Position numbers and translations under genes: made by a program | The notes under the pieces: model-generated | What the model saw: the letters and a program-made list of their open reading frames with translations, nothing else | Told to the model about the DNA's origin: nothing | Database searches by the model: none | In this document: positions 42,802-50,767 of the stretch, piece by piece | Layout of the letters: the number at the start of each line of letters is the position of its first letter | Numbering within the stretch: the stretch's first letter is position 1 | DNA from: Pseudomonas oryzihabitans NBRC 102199 | GTDB taxonomy: Bacteria; Pseudomonadota; Gammaproteobacteria; Pseudomonadales; Pseudomonadaceae | Assembly (NCBI RefSeq): GCF_000730625.1 | Contig: NZ_BBIT01000006.1 | Coordinates: forward strand, 1 to 55,219 | Direction of reading: 5' to 3' | DNA: 55,219 nucleotides

Positions 42802-45429
42802 CTATTTCGATATAAATCCGCCTCTTTTTAGATATCTTAAATAAAGTGGCGAAAGACCTCGTCCATCATAACCCCTCAGCCAACCCTCAATATCAGAAAC
42901 GTCTGGCGGAAGTATTCGCTTTATCTTTAATGCGACACTCCTATTTATTCCGAGCGACATCATTTCCAAAACCTTAGGGTCGTAACTACCTAACTCAATC
43001 ATAGCAGGCAGGCTCAACTGATATGCGTATCTCTCCCTATCGGCCTCAGACAGGAAACTAGACACGACATCGGACCAAATAGAAAGGTATCTGACCAGTA
43101 TAAATGCAATAGATCTACTTATGTATCCAGTAACAAATCTAGCAGCAGTGTCTATTTTAGAGCTATCGCCGACATCTTCAGTATCTACGAATCCTTCAAA
43201 AGTTGAGTCATCAAGCAATTTCTCGATGAAATAACGATGACTTTCGCCAGACATCCACTTATATGCATCGAACACCAAAGAACCAATAGATATTTTTCGA
43301 CCAAAGCGTCCTACATTTAAGTCGGATTCAATTTCAAAAATCCCATTCAACCGTCTTACTATATTATCAAACTGATAATAAAGGCTCCTTTCGTGAAATT
43401 CTGAATCAGGTCCTCCCCCCCTTATGAATGGAGTTTTATTTGGCATCCATGACCAAACGCCATCATCCAAAACGTCTCTATAAAATTTATCTTGAAGCAG
43501 AGGATCGATATGCGGATTCATCTTCAAAAGATTGATAGGAATTTTAATATCGCCGGCCAGCCCCTCTAACTTTTTACGACACCCACGCTTAATATCATCT
43601 GATATTTTTGCCTGATTCATCAATCTATCGAAATGAGGTTCATCTGCAATATATAATTGCCGCAAATAAGCAATTGATTGATAATTTTCAATGCTTTCAT
43701 CTGCACTGAGAATTTCTGACTTTTCCTTGCCAATTAAATACAAGAGATCATGTGAATTATTTTCTATAAAAGCCAAACTGGATGGCTTTATCTCGGTAGG
43801 CGCACTATCGGTAAACCTCTTTTCGGCCCATTCGTCGCCAACAATATCAAGACAATAAACCTCCCCGTACATACTATTACTAATGCGACCAGCACGCCCG
43901 ATTAAATTTAGAAACTCTAATGAGCTTAGCGGATGCGTTCCAGCGGAGGGATTTATAATAATCAGTTTATCTGCCGGAAGATTAACCCCTTGGATAAGCG
44001 TAGTGGTACATACAAGGTGCTTTATATCACCTAATAGATAAAGACTTTCCAACTCAAGCCGCACTATGTCTGGAAGGCCACCATGATGAAACGCAACACC
44101 CATACGAAGGGTTCTTATTAAGACATACTCCGGATAGATCTCATCCGCAAGAAAATCAATAAGATCCCTGACTCCTTGAGACGCCCCATCAACAATATCC
44201 GGATTAGACATTCCGACATAAGGAGCAATCTTCAAAGCCCACTTTTCAGCCTGTCCCTTCCTAGGAGAAAATACTATGCAACTCCCTTCGCACACGTGGC
44301 TTCTGAAAAAGCCAGCAAGAGCCTCGCCCTTGTTAGTTTTAACCTTTGAATAAAGAGCAGTTTTTACTGAAAACTGCCCTTCGATAACATTTCCGGTAGG
44401 ACTAAACAGCTTATAATCAGCTTGTTTCATGCGAGGCCTAAACGTTAGTCCTGCTTTAATCTGGACTACCGGAGTGGCCACTGTAAGCATATCCTCCAAC
44501 TCCAAATCAACAAGCTTATTGATTGAGCTGGCAATATTCTCCACATATGGTCCAGCAAACAAGAACTGAGTGCTACGCCATATCCCAATCATCCTGTAAA
44601 GAGCATCCTCCAGGATCAAGCCCCGCCCTTGCTCCTCCAGATTTTGTATTTCATCAAAAAAAACAATAGATGGATCTGCCAACTTAAAATCTTGAAAGAC
44701 CTTCATACACCTTTCAGGTGTCAGAACAAAAATCGTTGAAACTGTTGAATCCTCCAAAGCTCGATAAGTAGTGTATACTTTTGAGCTTTTCAATAGCGCC
44801 GACTTTAGAGTCATTGCCACCTGATTAACCAAGGCTTTAGTAGGTACCACATAAAATATCGTTGCAGGCGAAGCAATAGCTTGAGCTACAATGTACCGTT
44901 GAATAATGAAAGATTTTCCCGCCGATGTGGGAGCCGATATAGCAACATTTTTTCTCGAGCTGAGTTTATCCCAAAGTTGTTTTTGATAATCAGTAAATAC
45001 AGCACTCGGGCAGCCTTCAAGATCTTGCGACAGATATCCCCGCTTAGCTGAAAGCTCTAAATTTAAGCTGGAGCCAAAACTCTCTTGATATACCCCGTTC
45101 TCAAAAATTCCATATAAATGCCGGCTGGCAAGAAGGTTTCCAGTTCTAGACTGCAAAATGTAGCATGCCTTCTTATAAAGCGTATTTGACGGATCGCTTT
45201 GGTAAAGCAGCGTACCGTAGGAACTCGCTAGATTTTTAAGGTGCTCGGACGACCCAAGTGCAATAGCCGACGCAAGCCACGTTGCACGTTTGATATCAGT
45301 ATCATCATACGGCTCTGCCAGATCGACTCCCCACTTACTCAGAAATAGTTTCTTCAAGAGCTTGTCGTAGGTGAGGACAAAGTCTAAATGTTTTGCTGCT
45401 TGCTCAGACAGTCCATTGCCCTTATTCAT
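42802..45429 (-). CDS. hamB: Hachiman helicase HamB
   Basis: The 875-residue superfamily 2 DNA helicase of the Ski2-like kind has Walker A SAPTSAGKS (165-173), DEIQ (259-262), a nucleic-acid-strand motif around FSPRKGQAEK (387-396) and the arginine finger motif IGRAGR (510-515). The C-terminal 350 residues are family-specific. In Hachiman, HamB senses or unwinds damaged/foreign DNA and releases the HamA nuclease; that comes from published knowledge of the family. It overlaps hamA by 4 nt. The DNA is markedly A/T-rich against the flanks. Confidence 0.88.
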   Translation of the reverse strand: MNKGNGLSEQAAKHLDFVLTYDKLLKKLFLSKWGVDLAEPYDDTDIKRATWLASAIALGSSEHLKNLASSYGTLLYQSDPSNTLYKKACYILQSRTGNLLASRHLYGIFENGVYQESFGSSLNLELSAKRGYLSQDLEGCPSAVFTDYQKQLWDKLSSRKNVAISAPTSAGKSFIIQRYIVAQAIASPATIFYVVPTKALVNQVAMTLKSALLKSSKVYTTYRALEDSTVSTIFVLTPERCMKVFQDFKLADPSIVFFDEIQNLEEQGRGLILEDALYRMIGIWRSTQFLFAGPYVENIASSINKLVDLELEDMLTVATPVVQIKAGLTFRPRMKQADYKLFSPTGNVIEGQFSVKTALYSKVKTNKGEALAGFFRSHVCEGSCIVFSPRKGQAEKWALKIAPYVGMSNPDIVDGASQGVRDLIDFLADEIYPEYVLIRTLRMGVAFHHGGLPDIVRLELESLYLLGDIKHLVCTTTLIQGVNLPADKLIIINPSAGTHPLSSLEFLNLIGRAGRISNSMYGEVYCLDIVGDEWAEKRFTDSAPTEIKPSSLAFIENNSHDLLYLIGKEKSEILSADESIENYQSIAYLRQLYIADEPHFDRLMNQAKISDDIKRGCRKKLEGLAGDIKIPINLLKMNPHIDPLLQDKFYRDVLDDGVWSWMPNKTPFIRGGGPDSEFHERSLYYQFDNIVRRLNGIFEIESDLNVGRFGRKISIGSLVFDAYKWMSGESHRYFIEKLLDDSTFEGFVDTEDVGDSSKIDTAARFVTGYISRSIAFILVRYLSIWSDVVSSFLSEADRERYAYQLSLPAMIELGSYDPKVLEMMSLGINRSVALKIKRILPPDVSDIEGWLRGYDGRGLSPLYLRYLKRGGFISK

Positions 45430-46412
45430 TTGGCTTTACCCTTTCTGCCTTGCTTCTTATCTACTTTTTCAGTCGACCGCTCCACATACTCAACACCATG
45501 AATGGCCTTATAAAGCGACCGCTTGAAATTTCCAACATTCACCAGAGGTATAAATAAAAATTCCAAGTAAACTTTCTTGAGCTCTGGATACTTCTCTAGC
45601 TTTTCCTCAATTGCGCGAAACTCTTCAGCCCCGGACTCTTTCAACCAATCATCCAGCAGCTGCTCCGCATGCGCTCGACTTAAAGCCGCAACCTCAATCT
45701 CCCCAATCTTTTTCGCATCGAACACAATTAGAACCGGATGAACCATTATGCAGCTTCTGTATTCATCCGTGCTGGGATTTAGATGATCAAGCAAGCTTGA
45801 AAATTGATCAACGGAGAAATTTTGAGATATATTAGATCGAGCTATAAACAACTCATGACTGAGCGTAGCGCCTGAGTAAGCCCCATGAAACCTATCCAAT
45901 GAATCTAATGCGCTATCAGTGGCAGACGCCAACGACTGGTATATCTTCGACTCACCAATCAATATTGAAAGCTGCTGTCGATAGGATCCGAAAAATATTC
46001 CATCACCACCTTTAACTTGGTCGTTGACATTTGTTAGCAATTGAAGCTTATGGGAAACCATAGGAACTTTTAGCAAAGTTTCAACAAGCATGTAGAGTAT
46101 TAACTCTCCATACTTTCCGTCATTTACTGGATTGGTTTCGCCGAAAAAGGTGAGGGCTTTTCTAAAAGGGTCTACATTTTCTCGCTCGTAAAGCTCGAGC
46201 TGCTTCTTATCGAAGATGTAATTTTTTATGTTGTCTGCCAGTTTTTCGACAAGCGCGAGTGTTTCCTGTTTTGTCCCAGAAAATTTGAGAGGTAATATTT
46301 TTAGCGTAACCTTGAGCTCGCCTACAGGACAGGGAGCAGAAAAATACTTATCGAACCAATCAATATCAACGGAGATTAGGTCTTCCCATACACAGTCGTC
46401 AAAAATTGACAT
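45426..46412 (-). CDS. hamA: Hachiman nuclease HamA (DUF1837)
   Basis: The 328-residue protein has the DUF1837 core at about residues 99-160. GELILYMLVE (Glu103), a lysine in SHKLQL, VKGGDGIFFG (Asp137) and GESKIY (Glu154, Lys156) form a PD-(D/E)xK-like nuclease site. The basic C-terminus ends KVDKKQGRKGKAK. HamA is the DNase effector held inactive by HamB. AAGGGAG precedes the ATG. All catalytic residues expected for this fold are visible, so the system looks intact. Upstream lies the island's right end. Confidence 0.85.
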   Translation of the reverse strand: MSIFDDCVWEDLISVDIDWFDKYFSAPCPVGELKVTLKILPLKFSGTKQETLALVEKLADNIKNYIFDKKQLELYERENVDPFRKALTFFGETNPVNDGKYGELILYMLVETLLKVPMVSHKLQLLTNVNDQVKGGDGIFFGSYRQQLSILIGESKIYQSLASATDSALDSLDRFHGAYSGATLSHELFIARSNISQNFSVDQFSSLLDHLNPSTDEYRSCIMVHPVLIVFDAKKIGEIEVAALSRAHAEQLLDDWLKESGAEEFRAIEEKLEKYPELKKVYLEFLFIPLVNVGNFKRSLYKAIHGVEYVERSTEKVDKKQGRKGKAK

Positions 46413-46650
46413 TGGACTCCCTTCCAGTCTGGACCCCGCGTACTGCGGTATCTACGTGCTACTACTGCGCATCCTCGAAAAAGTCTAGCCAAAGCTTCCA
46501 AGTGGTAAAATATAGGCGCCAGAGTGATCATTTTCAAAAATTACTCGCGAAACCAGCTCAAACCTTGCATTTGACGTCGCCCGTACTGGTAAAAGGTTTT
46601 TGGCAATCCGTTCTGAGCTCACAGCGGAGAGGCGAAGTCCATTAGTCACT

Positions 46651-46671
46651 GTGTATGCCTACGTGTATGCC
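46651..46671. promoter_or_regulatory. right-end TGTATGCC pair, probable integrase arm sites
   Basis: GTGTATGCC at 46,651-46,659 and 46,663-46,671, 12 nt apart, repeat the arrangement at the left end (32,673 and 32,685). The gap from hamA to 46,734 holds nothing else I can name except the hamA promoter, which is not clear by eye. Confidence 0.55.
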
Positions 46672-46733
46672 AATAGCCAGCCATAATTCCCAAACCGCTC
46701 TATTACGAAGGTCTCGACACTAAATATTGACGT

Positions 46734-46803
46734 AGTCGCTCGACCAATCTGCTCCGCAAGGGTCACCCCAAGGTCCGCCCGGCGCGGGCTTTGTCGTTTC
46801 TGG
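46734..46803. other. attR region and displaced tRNA-Pro terminator
   Basis: AGTCGCTCGACCAAT (46,734-46,748) is a degenerate copy of the tRNA-Pro 3' end. About 35 nt further, GTCCGCCCGGCGCGGGC is followed by TTTGTCGTTTCTGG and matches the terminator behind the tRNA (32,608-32,637) in about 27 of 31 positions. Together they mark the right junction and the host terminator that was separated from its tRNA. Confidence 0.55.
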
Positions 46804-46846
46804 GGTTTGGCCTTGGCGCCCCAAGGAGCGCCGCCCTCCCCCCTCT

Positions 46847-47467
46847 CTATCGCCGACTCAACGCCAGCTTGGCGGCGAACAGCAGAAAGACCACGCCCGT
46901 CACCCGATCCAGCCAGCGGATCACCGCGGCCTTGCGCAGGGTCTCGCCCAGGGTGCGGGTGGCGCCGATCAAGGTCAGGGACCAGAGCAGGCCCAGCGCC
47001 ACATGGATGGCGACCAGGCCGAAGGTCCAGGCGATCAGGGGTTGGCCCTGGGGTATAAACTGGGGCAGGAAGGACACGTAGAAGATGCCGACCTTGGGAT
47101 TGAGCACGTTGCCCAGCATCCCCTTGAGGAACCAGTTGGAGTCTGAGCCGCCCTCGCCTGCCGCGGCGGCGATGGCGTTACGGGGGCGCAGCAGCAGGTT
47201 GAGGCCGAGCCAGCAAAGGTAGGCGGCTCCGCAGTATTTGAGCAGCGTATAAGCCAGTTCCGAGACCGCCAGCAGTGCGCCCAGGCCGAAGGCCACGGCG
47301 GCGCCCCAGAGCAGGCAGCCGGCATTGATCCCCAGGGCCGCGCGCCAGGCCTGGGCGCGGCCCTCTACTGCGGCGGTGCGCAGGATCAGCGCGGTATCGA
47401 GACCCGGGGTGACGGTGAGCAGGGACGCGGCCAGGGTGAAGGCCAGCAGGTTGTCGGCGAGGGGCAT
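46847..47467 (-). CDS. LysE/RhtB family amino-acid exporter
   Basis: The 206-residue protein has about six hydrophobic helices and the family signature TPGLDTALILRTA near residue 19, then NPKVGIFYVSFLPQF. Members export amino acids or related small molecules. The start follows the family's MPLADNLLAFTLAASL; the long in-frame extension is not credible. It is leftward, right of the island junction; before insertion it would have faced tRNA-Pro. Confidence 0.9.
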   Translation of the reverse strand: MPLADNLLAFTLAASLLTVTPGLDTALILRTAAVEGRAQAWRAALGINAGCLLWGAAVAFGLGALLAVSELAYTLLKYCGAAYLCWLGLNLLLRPRNAIAAAAGEGGSDSNWFLKGMLGNVLNPKVGIFYVSFLPQFIPQGQPLIAWTFGLVAIHVALGLLWSLTLIGATRTLGETLRKAAVIRWLDRVTGVVFLLFAAKLALSRR

Positions 47468-47574
47468 GGCAGGGCTCGTTTCGGCGGGAGGCTCGAAACG
47501 GTAGCACGGGGTCAGAACGGCGATCAGCTTGCTCTTGAACTGCCCTGGCCGCCCGCAGGCGGCCAGGGCAAGGC

Positions 47575-48063
47575 TCAACCGGCGGCGCGGAAGGCGGGTT
47601 CCTGGTCGGCGATGTAGCGGGCGGCGGCGCGGCGGGCTTCCAGTTCGAAGGCCTGGGGATTGCGATCGACGATGCGCTCCAGGGTGCCGCGGGGAATGCC
47701 GTCGGCTTCGAAGTCGGTGCGGCACTGCAGGGCGCCGGCGTGGCAGACGTTGCGCTCGACCGCTTCGATCAGACCACCTGCACGCAGGGTCTTGACGATG
47801 TTGTGGGGCAGACGGCGGCTGCGACGCAGAGCGGCGGTGGCCATGGCCAGGACGTCGAGGATCTCGTTTTCCACCGGGGTGAAGGGGCCGTTGCCGAGCT
47901 TGCCCTTCTGCATCAGGTAACGGCGCGAGAGCAGATTGCCCTGGCGTTCGAGGGCTTCTCGCGCGGCCAGGTCGAGGCGACCGCGGCTTTCCAGGCTGCG
48001 CTCCAGCGCAATGAGAAATTCCCAATCGGTGATCTGAGAAATCTGGGTGATGACTGCGTCCAT
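47575..48063 (-). CDS. conserved host protein, paralog of the island gene, 162 residues
   Basis: It starts MDAVITQISQITDWEFLIAL with GGAGCGCTTC before the ATG. It shares the block from RRYLMQKGKLGNGPF through VCHAGALQCRTDFEADG with the island gene at 41,800-42,291. The family is unknown to me. Mostly helical, two conserved Cys, no membrane segment. It is downstream of a response regulator and upstream of the LysE gene, all leftward. Confidence 0.78.
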   Translation of the reverse strand: MDAVITQISQITDWEFLIALERSLESRGRLDLAAREALERQGNLLSRRYLMQKGKLGNGPFTPVENEILDVLAMATAALRRSRRLPHNIVKTLRAGGLIEAVERNVCHAGALQCRTDFEADGIPRGTLERIVDRNPQAFELEARRAAARYIADQEPAFRAAG

Positions 48064-48277
48064 GAAGCGCTCCTTGCCAGTCGGGAATAGATGGCACATT
48101 GATAGCGTTCAGCGCATTTGGTTCCCTGCAAAACCGGCATGCCGACGGACGTCATATCATTTGGCCAGTGCCGACCGGTCGAGGCCGACGAGCGTGTCTA
48201 TTCAGGGGACGAAAGGAGCGATGACAAGAGCTGGGTAGGTAGGTCGCACCAACCGTCCTATCCCAGGAAACAGGACA

Positions 48278-48664
48278 CTAGCGACGCGGCAGCAGGCTCT
48301 CGACCAACTGGCTGAGGTCGGCCACGCTCCAGGGTTTGGGCAGGAAGGCGGCGCGCCGCGGCAGGACGGCGAGATCCTGGTCGATGTAGCCGGAAATGAT
48401 GATGAAGGGCACCGTGGGCCAGCTCACCGCCGCGAGCTGGGCGAAGGCCAGACCGTCCAGCATGCCCGGCACGTTGACGTCGGCGATGACCATCTTGGTA
48501 TCGCTGCCGCGGGTGTCCATATGAGCCATCGCTTCATCGCTGGAGGCGACTGCCACGACGTTCAGCCCCTGTTCGGTGAGGATTTCGGTCAGCAGCTCGC
48601 GCTGCCCCGGATCGTCTTCCAGAACCAGAATTTGTCTTTGTATTTCAAGGCTTCTCGGCTTCAT
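48278..48664 (-). CDS. single-domain response regulator
   Basis: The 128-residue CheY-like receiver has ILVLEDDPGQ (acidic pair at 17-18), phosphoacceptor Asp62 in VIADVNVPG, and the Lys in FLPKPWSV. It has no output domain, so it acts by protein contact or as a phosphate relay. The LOV kinase gene starts divergently about 235 nt away, and this receiver is a likely partner of the kinase; that pairing is inferred from position. Confidence 0.88.
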   Translation of the reverse strand: MKPRSLEIQRQILVLEDDPGQRELLTEILTEQGLNVVAVASSDEAMAHMDTRGSDTKMVIADVNVPGMLDGLAFAQLAAVSWPTVPFIIISGYIDQDLAVLPRRAAFLPKPWSVADLSQLVESLLPRR

Positions 48665-48899
48665 GGCAGCTCAGACAGCGAAGGCGGGAGAGGTTCTCCC
48701 CGAACCTACCTAACGGTCACCTGAGGCAGGTGAGCGGTAGGCTGGCCAATTGCCTTCAAACCCGCGCCACGCCTGGCTTTCAGCCCTTAAAAGAACCATG
48801 CCAGACGGCCTCGTGAGGGGCGCGGATGAAGTTTTTTCGCCGCTTGGCTGTCTGAGGGCCAAGACGCCCATTTTTCGCCTGCGCAAGGACCCCGCCTCC

Positions 48900-50513
48900 G
48901 TGAGCCGACAGCCCCCCTCCCGCAAGGCGCGGGTCGACAATTCCGCTACCAGCGATGTTTCGCACGAGGGCAAGAACATCTTCTTTGCCGCGGTGGAAAC
49001 CACGCGGATGCCGATGCTGGTGACCGATCCCAAGCAGCCGGACAACCCGATCATCTTCGCCAACAACGCCTTCACCGACATGACCGGCTACCAGGTGGAC
49101 GAGTTGCTGGGGCGCAACTGCCGCTTCCTGCAGGGACCGGAGACGGATCGTTCGGTGGTCGGCCAGATTCGCGAGGCGGTGGAGCAGGAGCGCGAGATCT
49201 CGGTGGAGATCATCAACTACCGCAAGGACGGCTCGACCTTCTGGAATGCGCTGTTCGTCTCGCCGGTGTACAACGACGCGGGCGAGCTGACCTACTACTT
49301 CGCGTCCCAGCTGGATGTCAGCCGGCGGCGCGACGCCGAGGACGCCCTGCGCCAGGCGCAGAAGATGGAGGCGCTAGGCCAGCTCACCGGCGGCATCGCC
49401 CACGACTTCAACAATCTGCTGCAGGTGATGATGGGCTATATCGACATCATCCAGCGCACTGCGGAAAAGCCCAGCTTCGACCAGGAACGCATCGTGCGCA
49501 GCGCCACCCACGCCAAGTCGGCGGCGGAGCGCGCCAGTACCCTCACCCAGCAGCTGCTGGCCTTTTCCCGCAAGCAGAAGCTCGAAGGCCGGGTACTCAA
49601 CCTCAACAACCTGATCCGCACCTCCCATGAACTGGCGGAGCGGACCCTGGGCGACGTGGAAATCCGCACTCAGTTGGACCCCGAGCTGTGGAATTGCCGC
49701 ATCGATCCCACCCAGGCCGAGGTGGCGCTGCTCAATATCCTGATCAACGCCCGCGACGCCCTGGCGGATTGCCCGCAGCCCAGCGTGGGCATCGAGACGC
49801 GCAACGTCGAGGTGCGCGAGCTGGCGAACATGTCCTACGACGGCCTCATGCCCGGGCGCTATGTCAGCCTGGCGATCACCGACAACGGCCACGGCATGCC
49901 GGCCAGCATCCGCGATCGGGTGATGGATCCCTTCTTCACCACCAAGGAAGAAGGCAAGGGCTCGGGGCTCGGCCTGTCGATGGTCTATGGCTTCGCCAAG
50001 CAATCCGGCGGCACGGTGCGCATCTATTCGGAAGAAGACGTCGGCACCACCCTGCGCCTTTACTTTCCGGTGGATGACAGCCATGTCACCCAGCAACAGG
50101 CCGAGCAGCGCTCGGAGCGCCGCAGCGGTACCGAGCGCATCCTGGTGGTGGAAGACCGTCCGGACGTTGCGGAACTGGCCAAGCTGGTGCTGGAAGACTA
50201 CGGCTACACCGCGCAGATCGCCTTCAATGCCAGCGAAGCCCTGCGCCTGCTGCGCGAAGACGAGCAGCCGTTCGACCTGGTGTTCACCGACCTGATCATG
50301 CCGGGCGGCATGAATGGGGTGATGCTGGCGCGCGAGGTGAAACGCCTGCACCCGGCGATGAAGATACTGCTCACCACCGGCTACGCCGAGAATTCGCTGG
50401 AGCGCACCGACATCGGCGGTTCGGAATTCGATGTGATCTCCAAGCCCTACATCCCCAACGACTTGGCGCGCAAGATTCGCCGGGTGCTGGACGGACCCAA
50501 CGGGATCGCCTGA
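48900..50513 (+). CDS. LOV-domain hybrid sensor histidine kinase
   Basis: The 537-residue protein has a LOV photosensor (about 25-145) with the flavin-binding Cys74 in GRNCRFLQG, and a histidine kinase with phosphoacceptor His168 (GGIAHDFNN). It also has N, G1 and G2 boxes ([26 protein letters not shown]) and a C-terminal receiver with Asp464 ([10 protein letters not shown]). The order matches the blue-light LOV kinases of Pseudomonas. I chose the GTG at 48,900 because AAGGA precedes it and the length fits; earlier TTG/ATG codons are weaker. It lies divergent to the single-domain regulator. Confidence 0.93.
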   Translation: MSRQPPSRKARVDNSATSDVSHEGKNIFFAAVETTRMPMLVTDPKQPDNPIIFANNAFTDMTGYQVDELLGRNCRFLQGPETDRSVVGQIREAVEQEREISVEIINYRKDGSTFWNALFVSPVYNDAGELTYYFASQLDVSRRRDAEDALRQAQKMEALGQLTGGIAHDFNNLLQVMMGYIDIIQRTAEKPSFDQERIVRSATHAKSAAERASTLTQQLLAFSRKQKLEGRVLNLNNLIRTSHELAERTLGDVEIRTQLDPELWNCRIDPTQAEVALLNILINARDALADCPQPSVGIETRNVEVRELANMSYDGLMPGRYVSLAITDNGHGMPASIRDRVMDPFFTTKEEGKGSGLGLSMVYGFAKQSGGTVRIYSEEDVGTTLRLYFPVDDSHVTQQQAEQRSERRSGTERILVVEDRPDVAELAKLVLEDYGYTAQIAFNASEALRLLREDEQPFDLVFTDLIMPGGMNGVMLAREVKRLHPAMKILLTTGYAENSLERTDIGGSEFDVISKPYIPNDLARKIRRVLDGPNGIA

Positions 50514-50603
50514 GGGTGCGAGCGCTCTTACCCGCGCCGGGGCCGGGCCGTGTCGATGGGTCGGAGTGGCCTTGGACCAGCGACACGATTAGACTGACGA
50601 TTA

Positions 50604-50633
50604 ACGGGGCGCGGATCGCGCCCTCCGTTTTTT
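50604..50633 (+). terminator. rho-independent terminator after the LOV kinase
   Basis: ACGG-GGCGCG, the loop GAT, then CGCGCC-CTCCGT form a stem of about 10 bp, followed by six U. It lies 90 nt past the kinase stop and separates it from the KaiC-like gene. Confidence 0.85.
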
Positions 50634-50767
50634 CCGCTGCATGGTTCCAACGCAGCTCCATAGCTCCCTTCACCTCAGCGTAACGCACAGCGCCCCTGCT
50701 TCAGCAGCCGTCTGCGCCGCATGTTTTCCGTGCTCTTCGTTTCCGACGCCGCGAGGTTTGGCCATCC

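Larger units (their letters stand above)
32545..46747. mobile_element. P4-like satellite/genomic island in tRNA-Pro, about 14.2 kb, carrying Hachiman
   Basis: The element runs from the 3' end of tRNA-Pro to a degenerate copy of that end. Gene order is integrase, unknown cargo, AlpA/Ogr regulators, C4-like RNA with Ash/Icd-like frame, small genes, Toprim primase, DUF927 ATPase, iteron-like cluster, coiled-coil protein, then leftward cargo (host-gene paralog, small gene, hamB, hamA). No capsid, tail or lysis genes are present. A satellite that would use a helper phage, or a P4-derived island, fits best. Repeated TGTATGCC sites lie inside both ends. The unknown cargo and hamAB are visibly richer in A/T than the flanks, as expected for foreign DNA. 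Confidence 0.85.

Noticed and set aside
42802-45429. HamB as a RecQ, Lhr or restriction-type helicase
   Set aside because: The Walker A form SAPTSAGKS, motif VI IGRAGR and above all the upstream DUF1837 partner fit Hachiman better.
46228-46488. An 86-residue plus-strand frame over the hamA start
   Set aside because: It is antisense to hamA, has no ribosome site and no recognisable motif.
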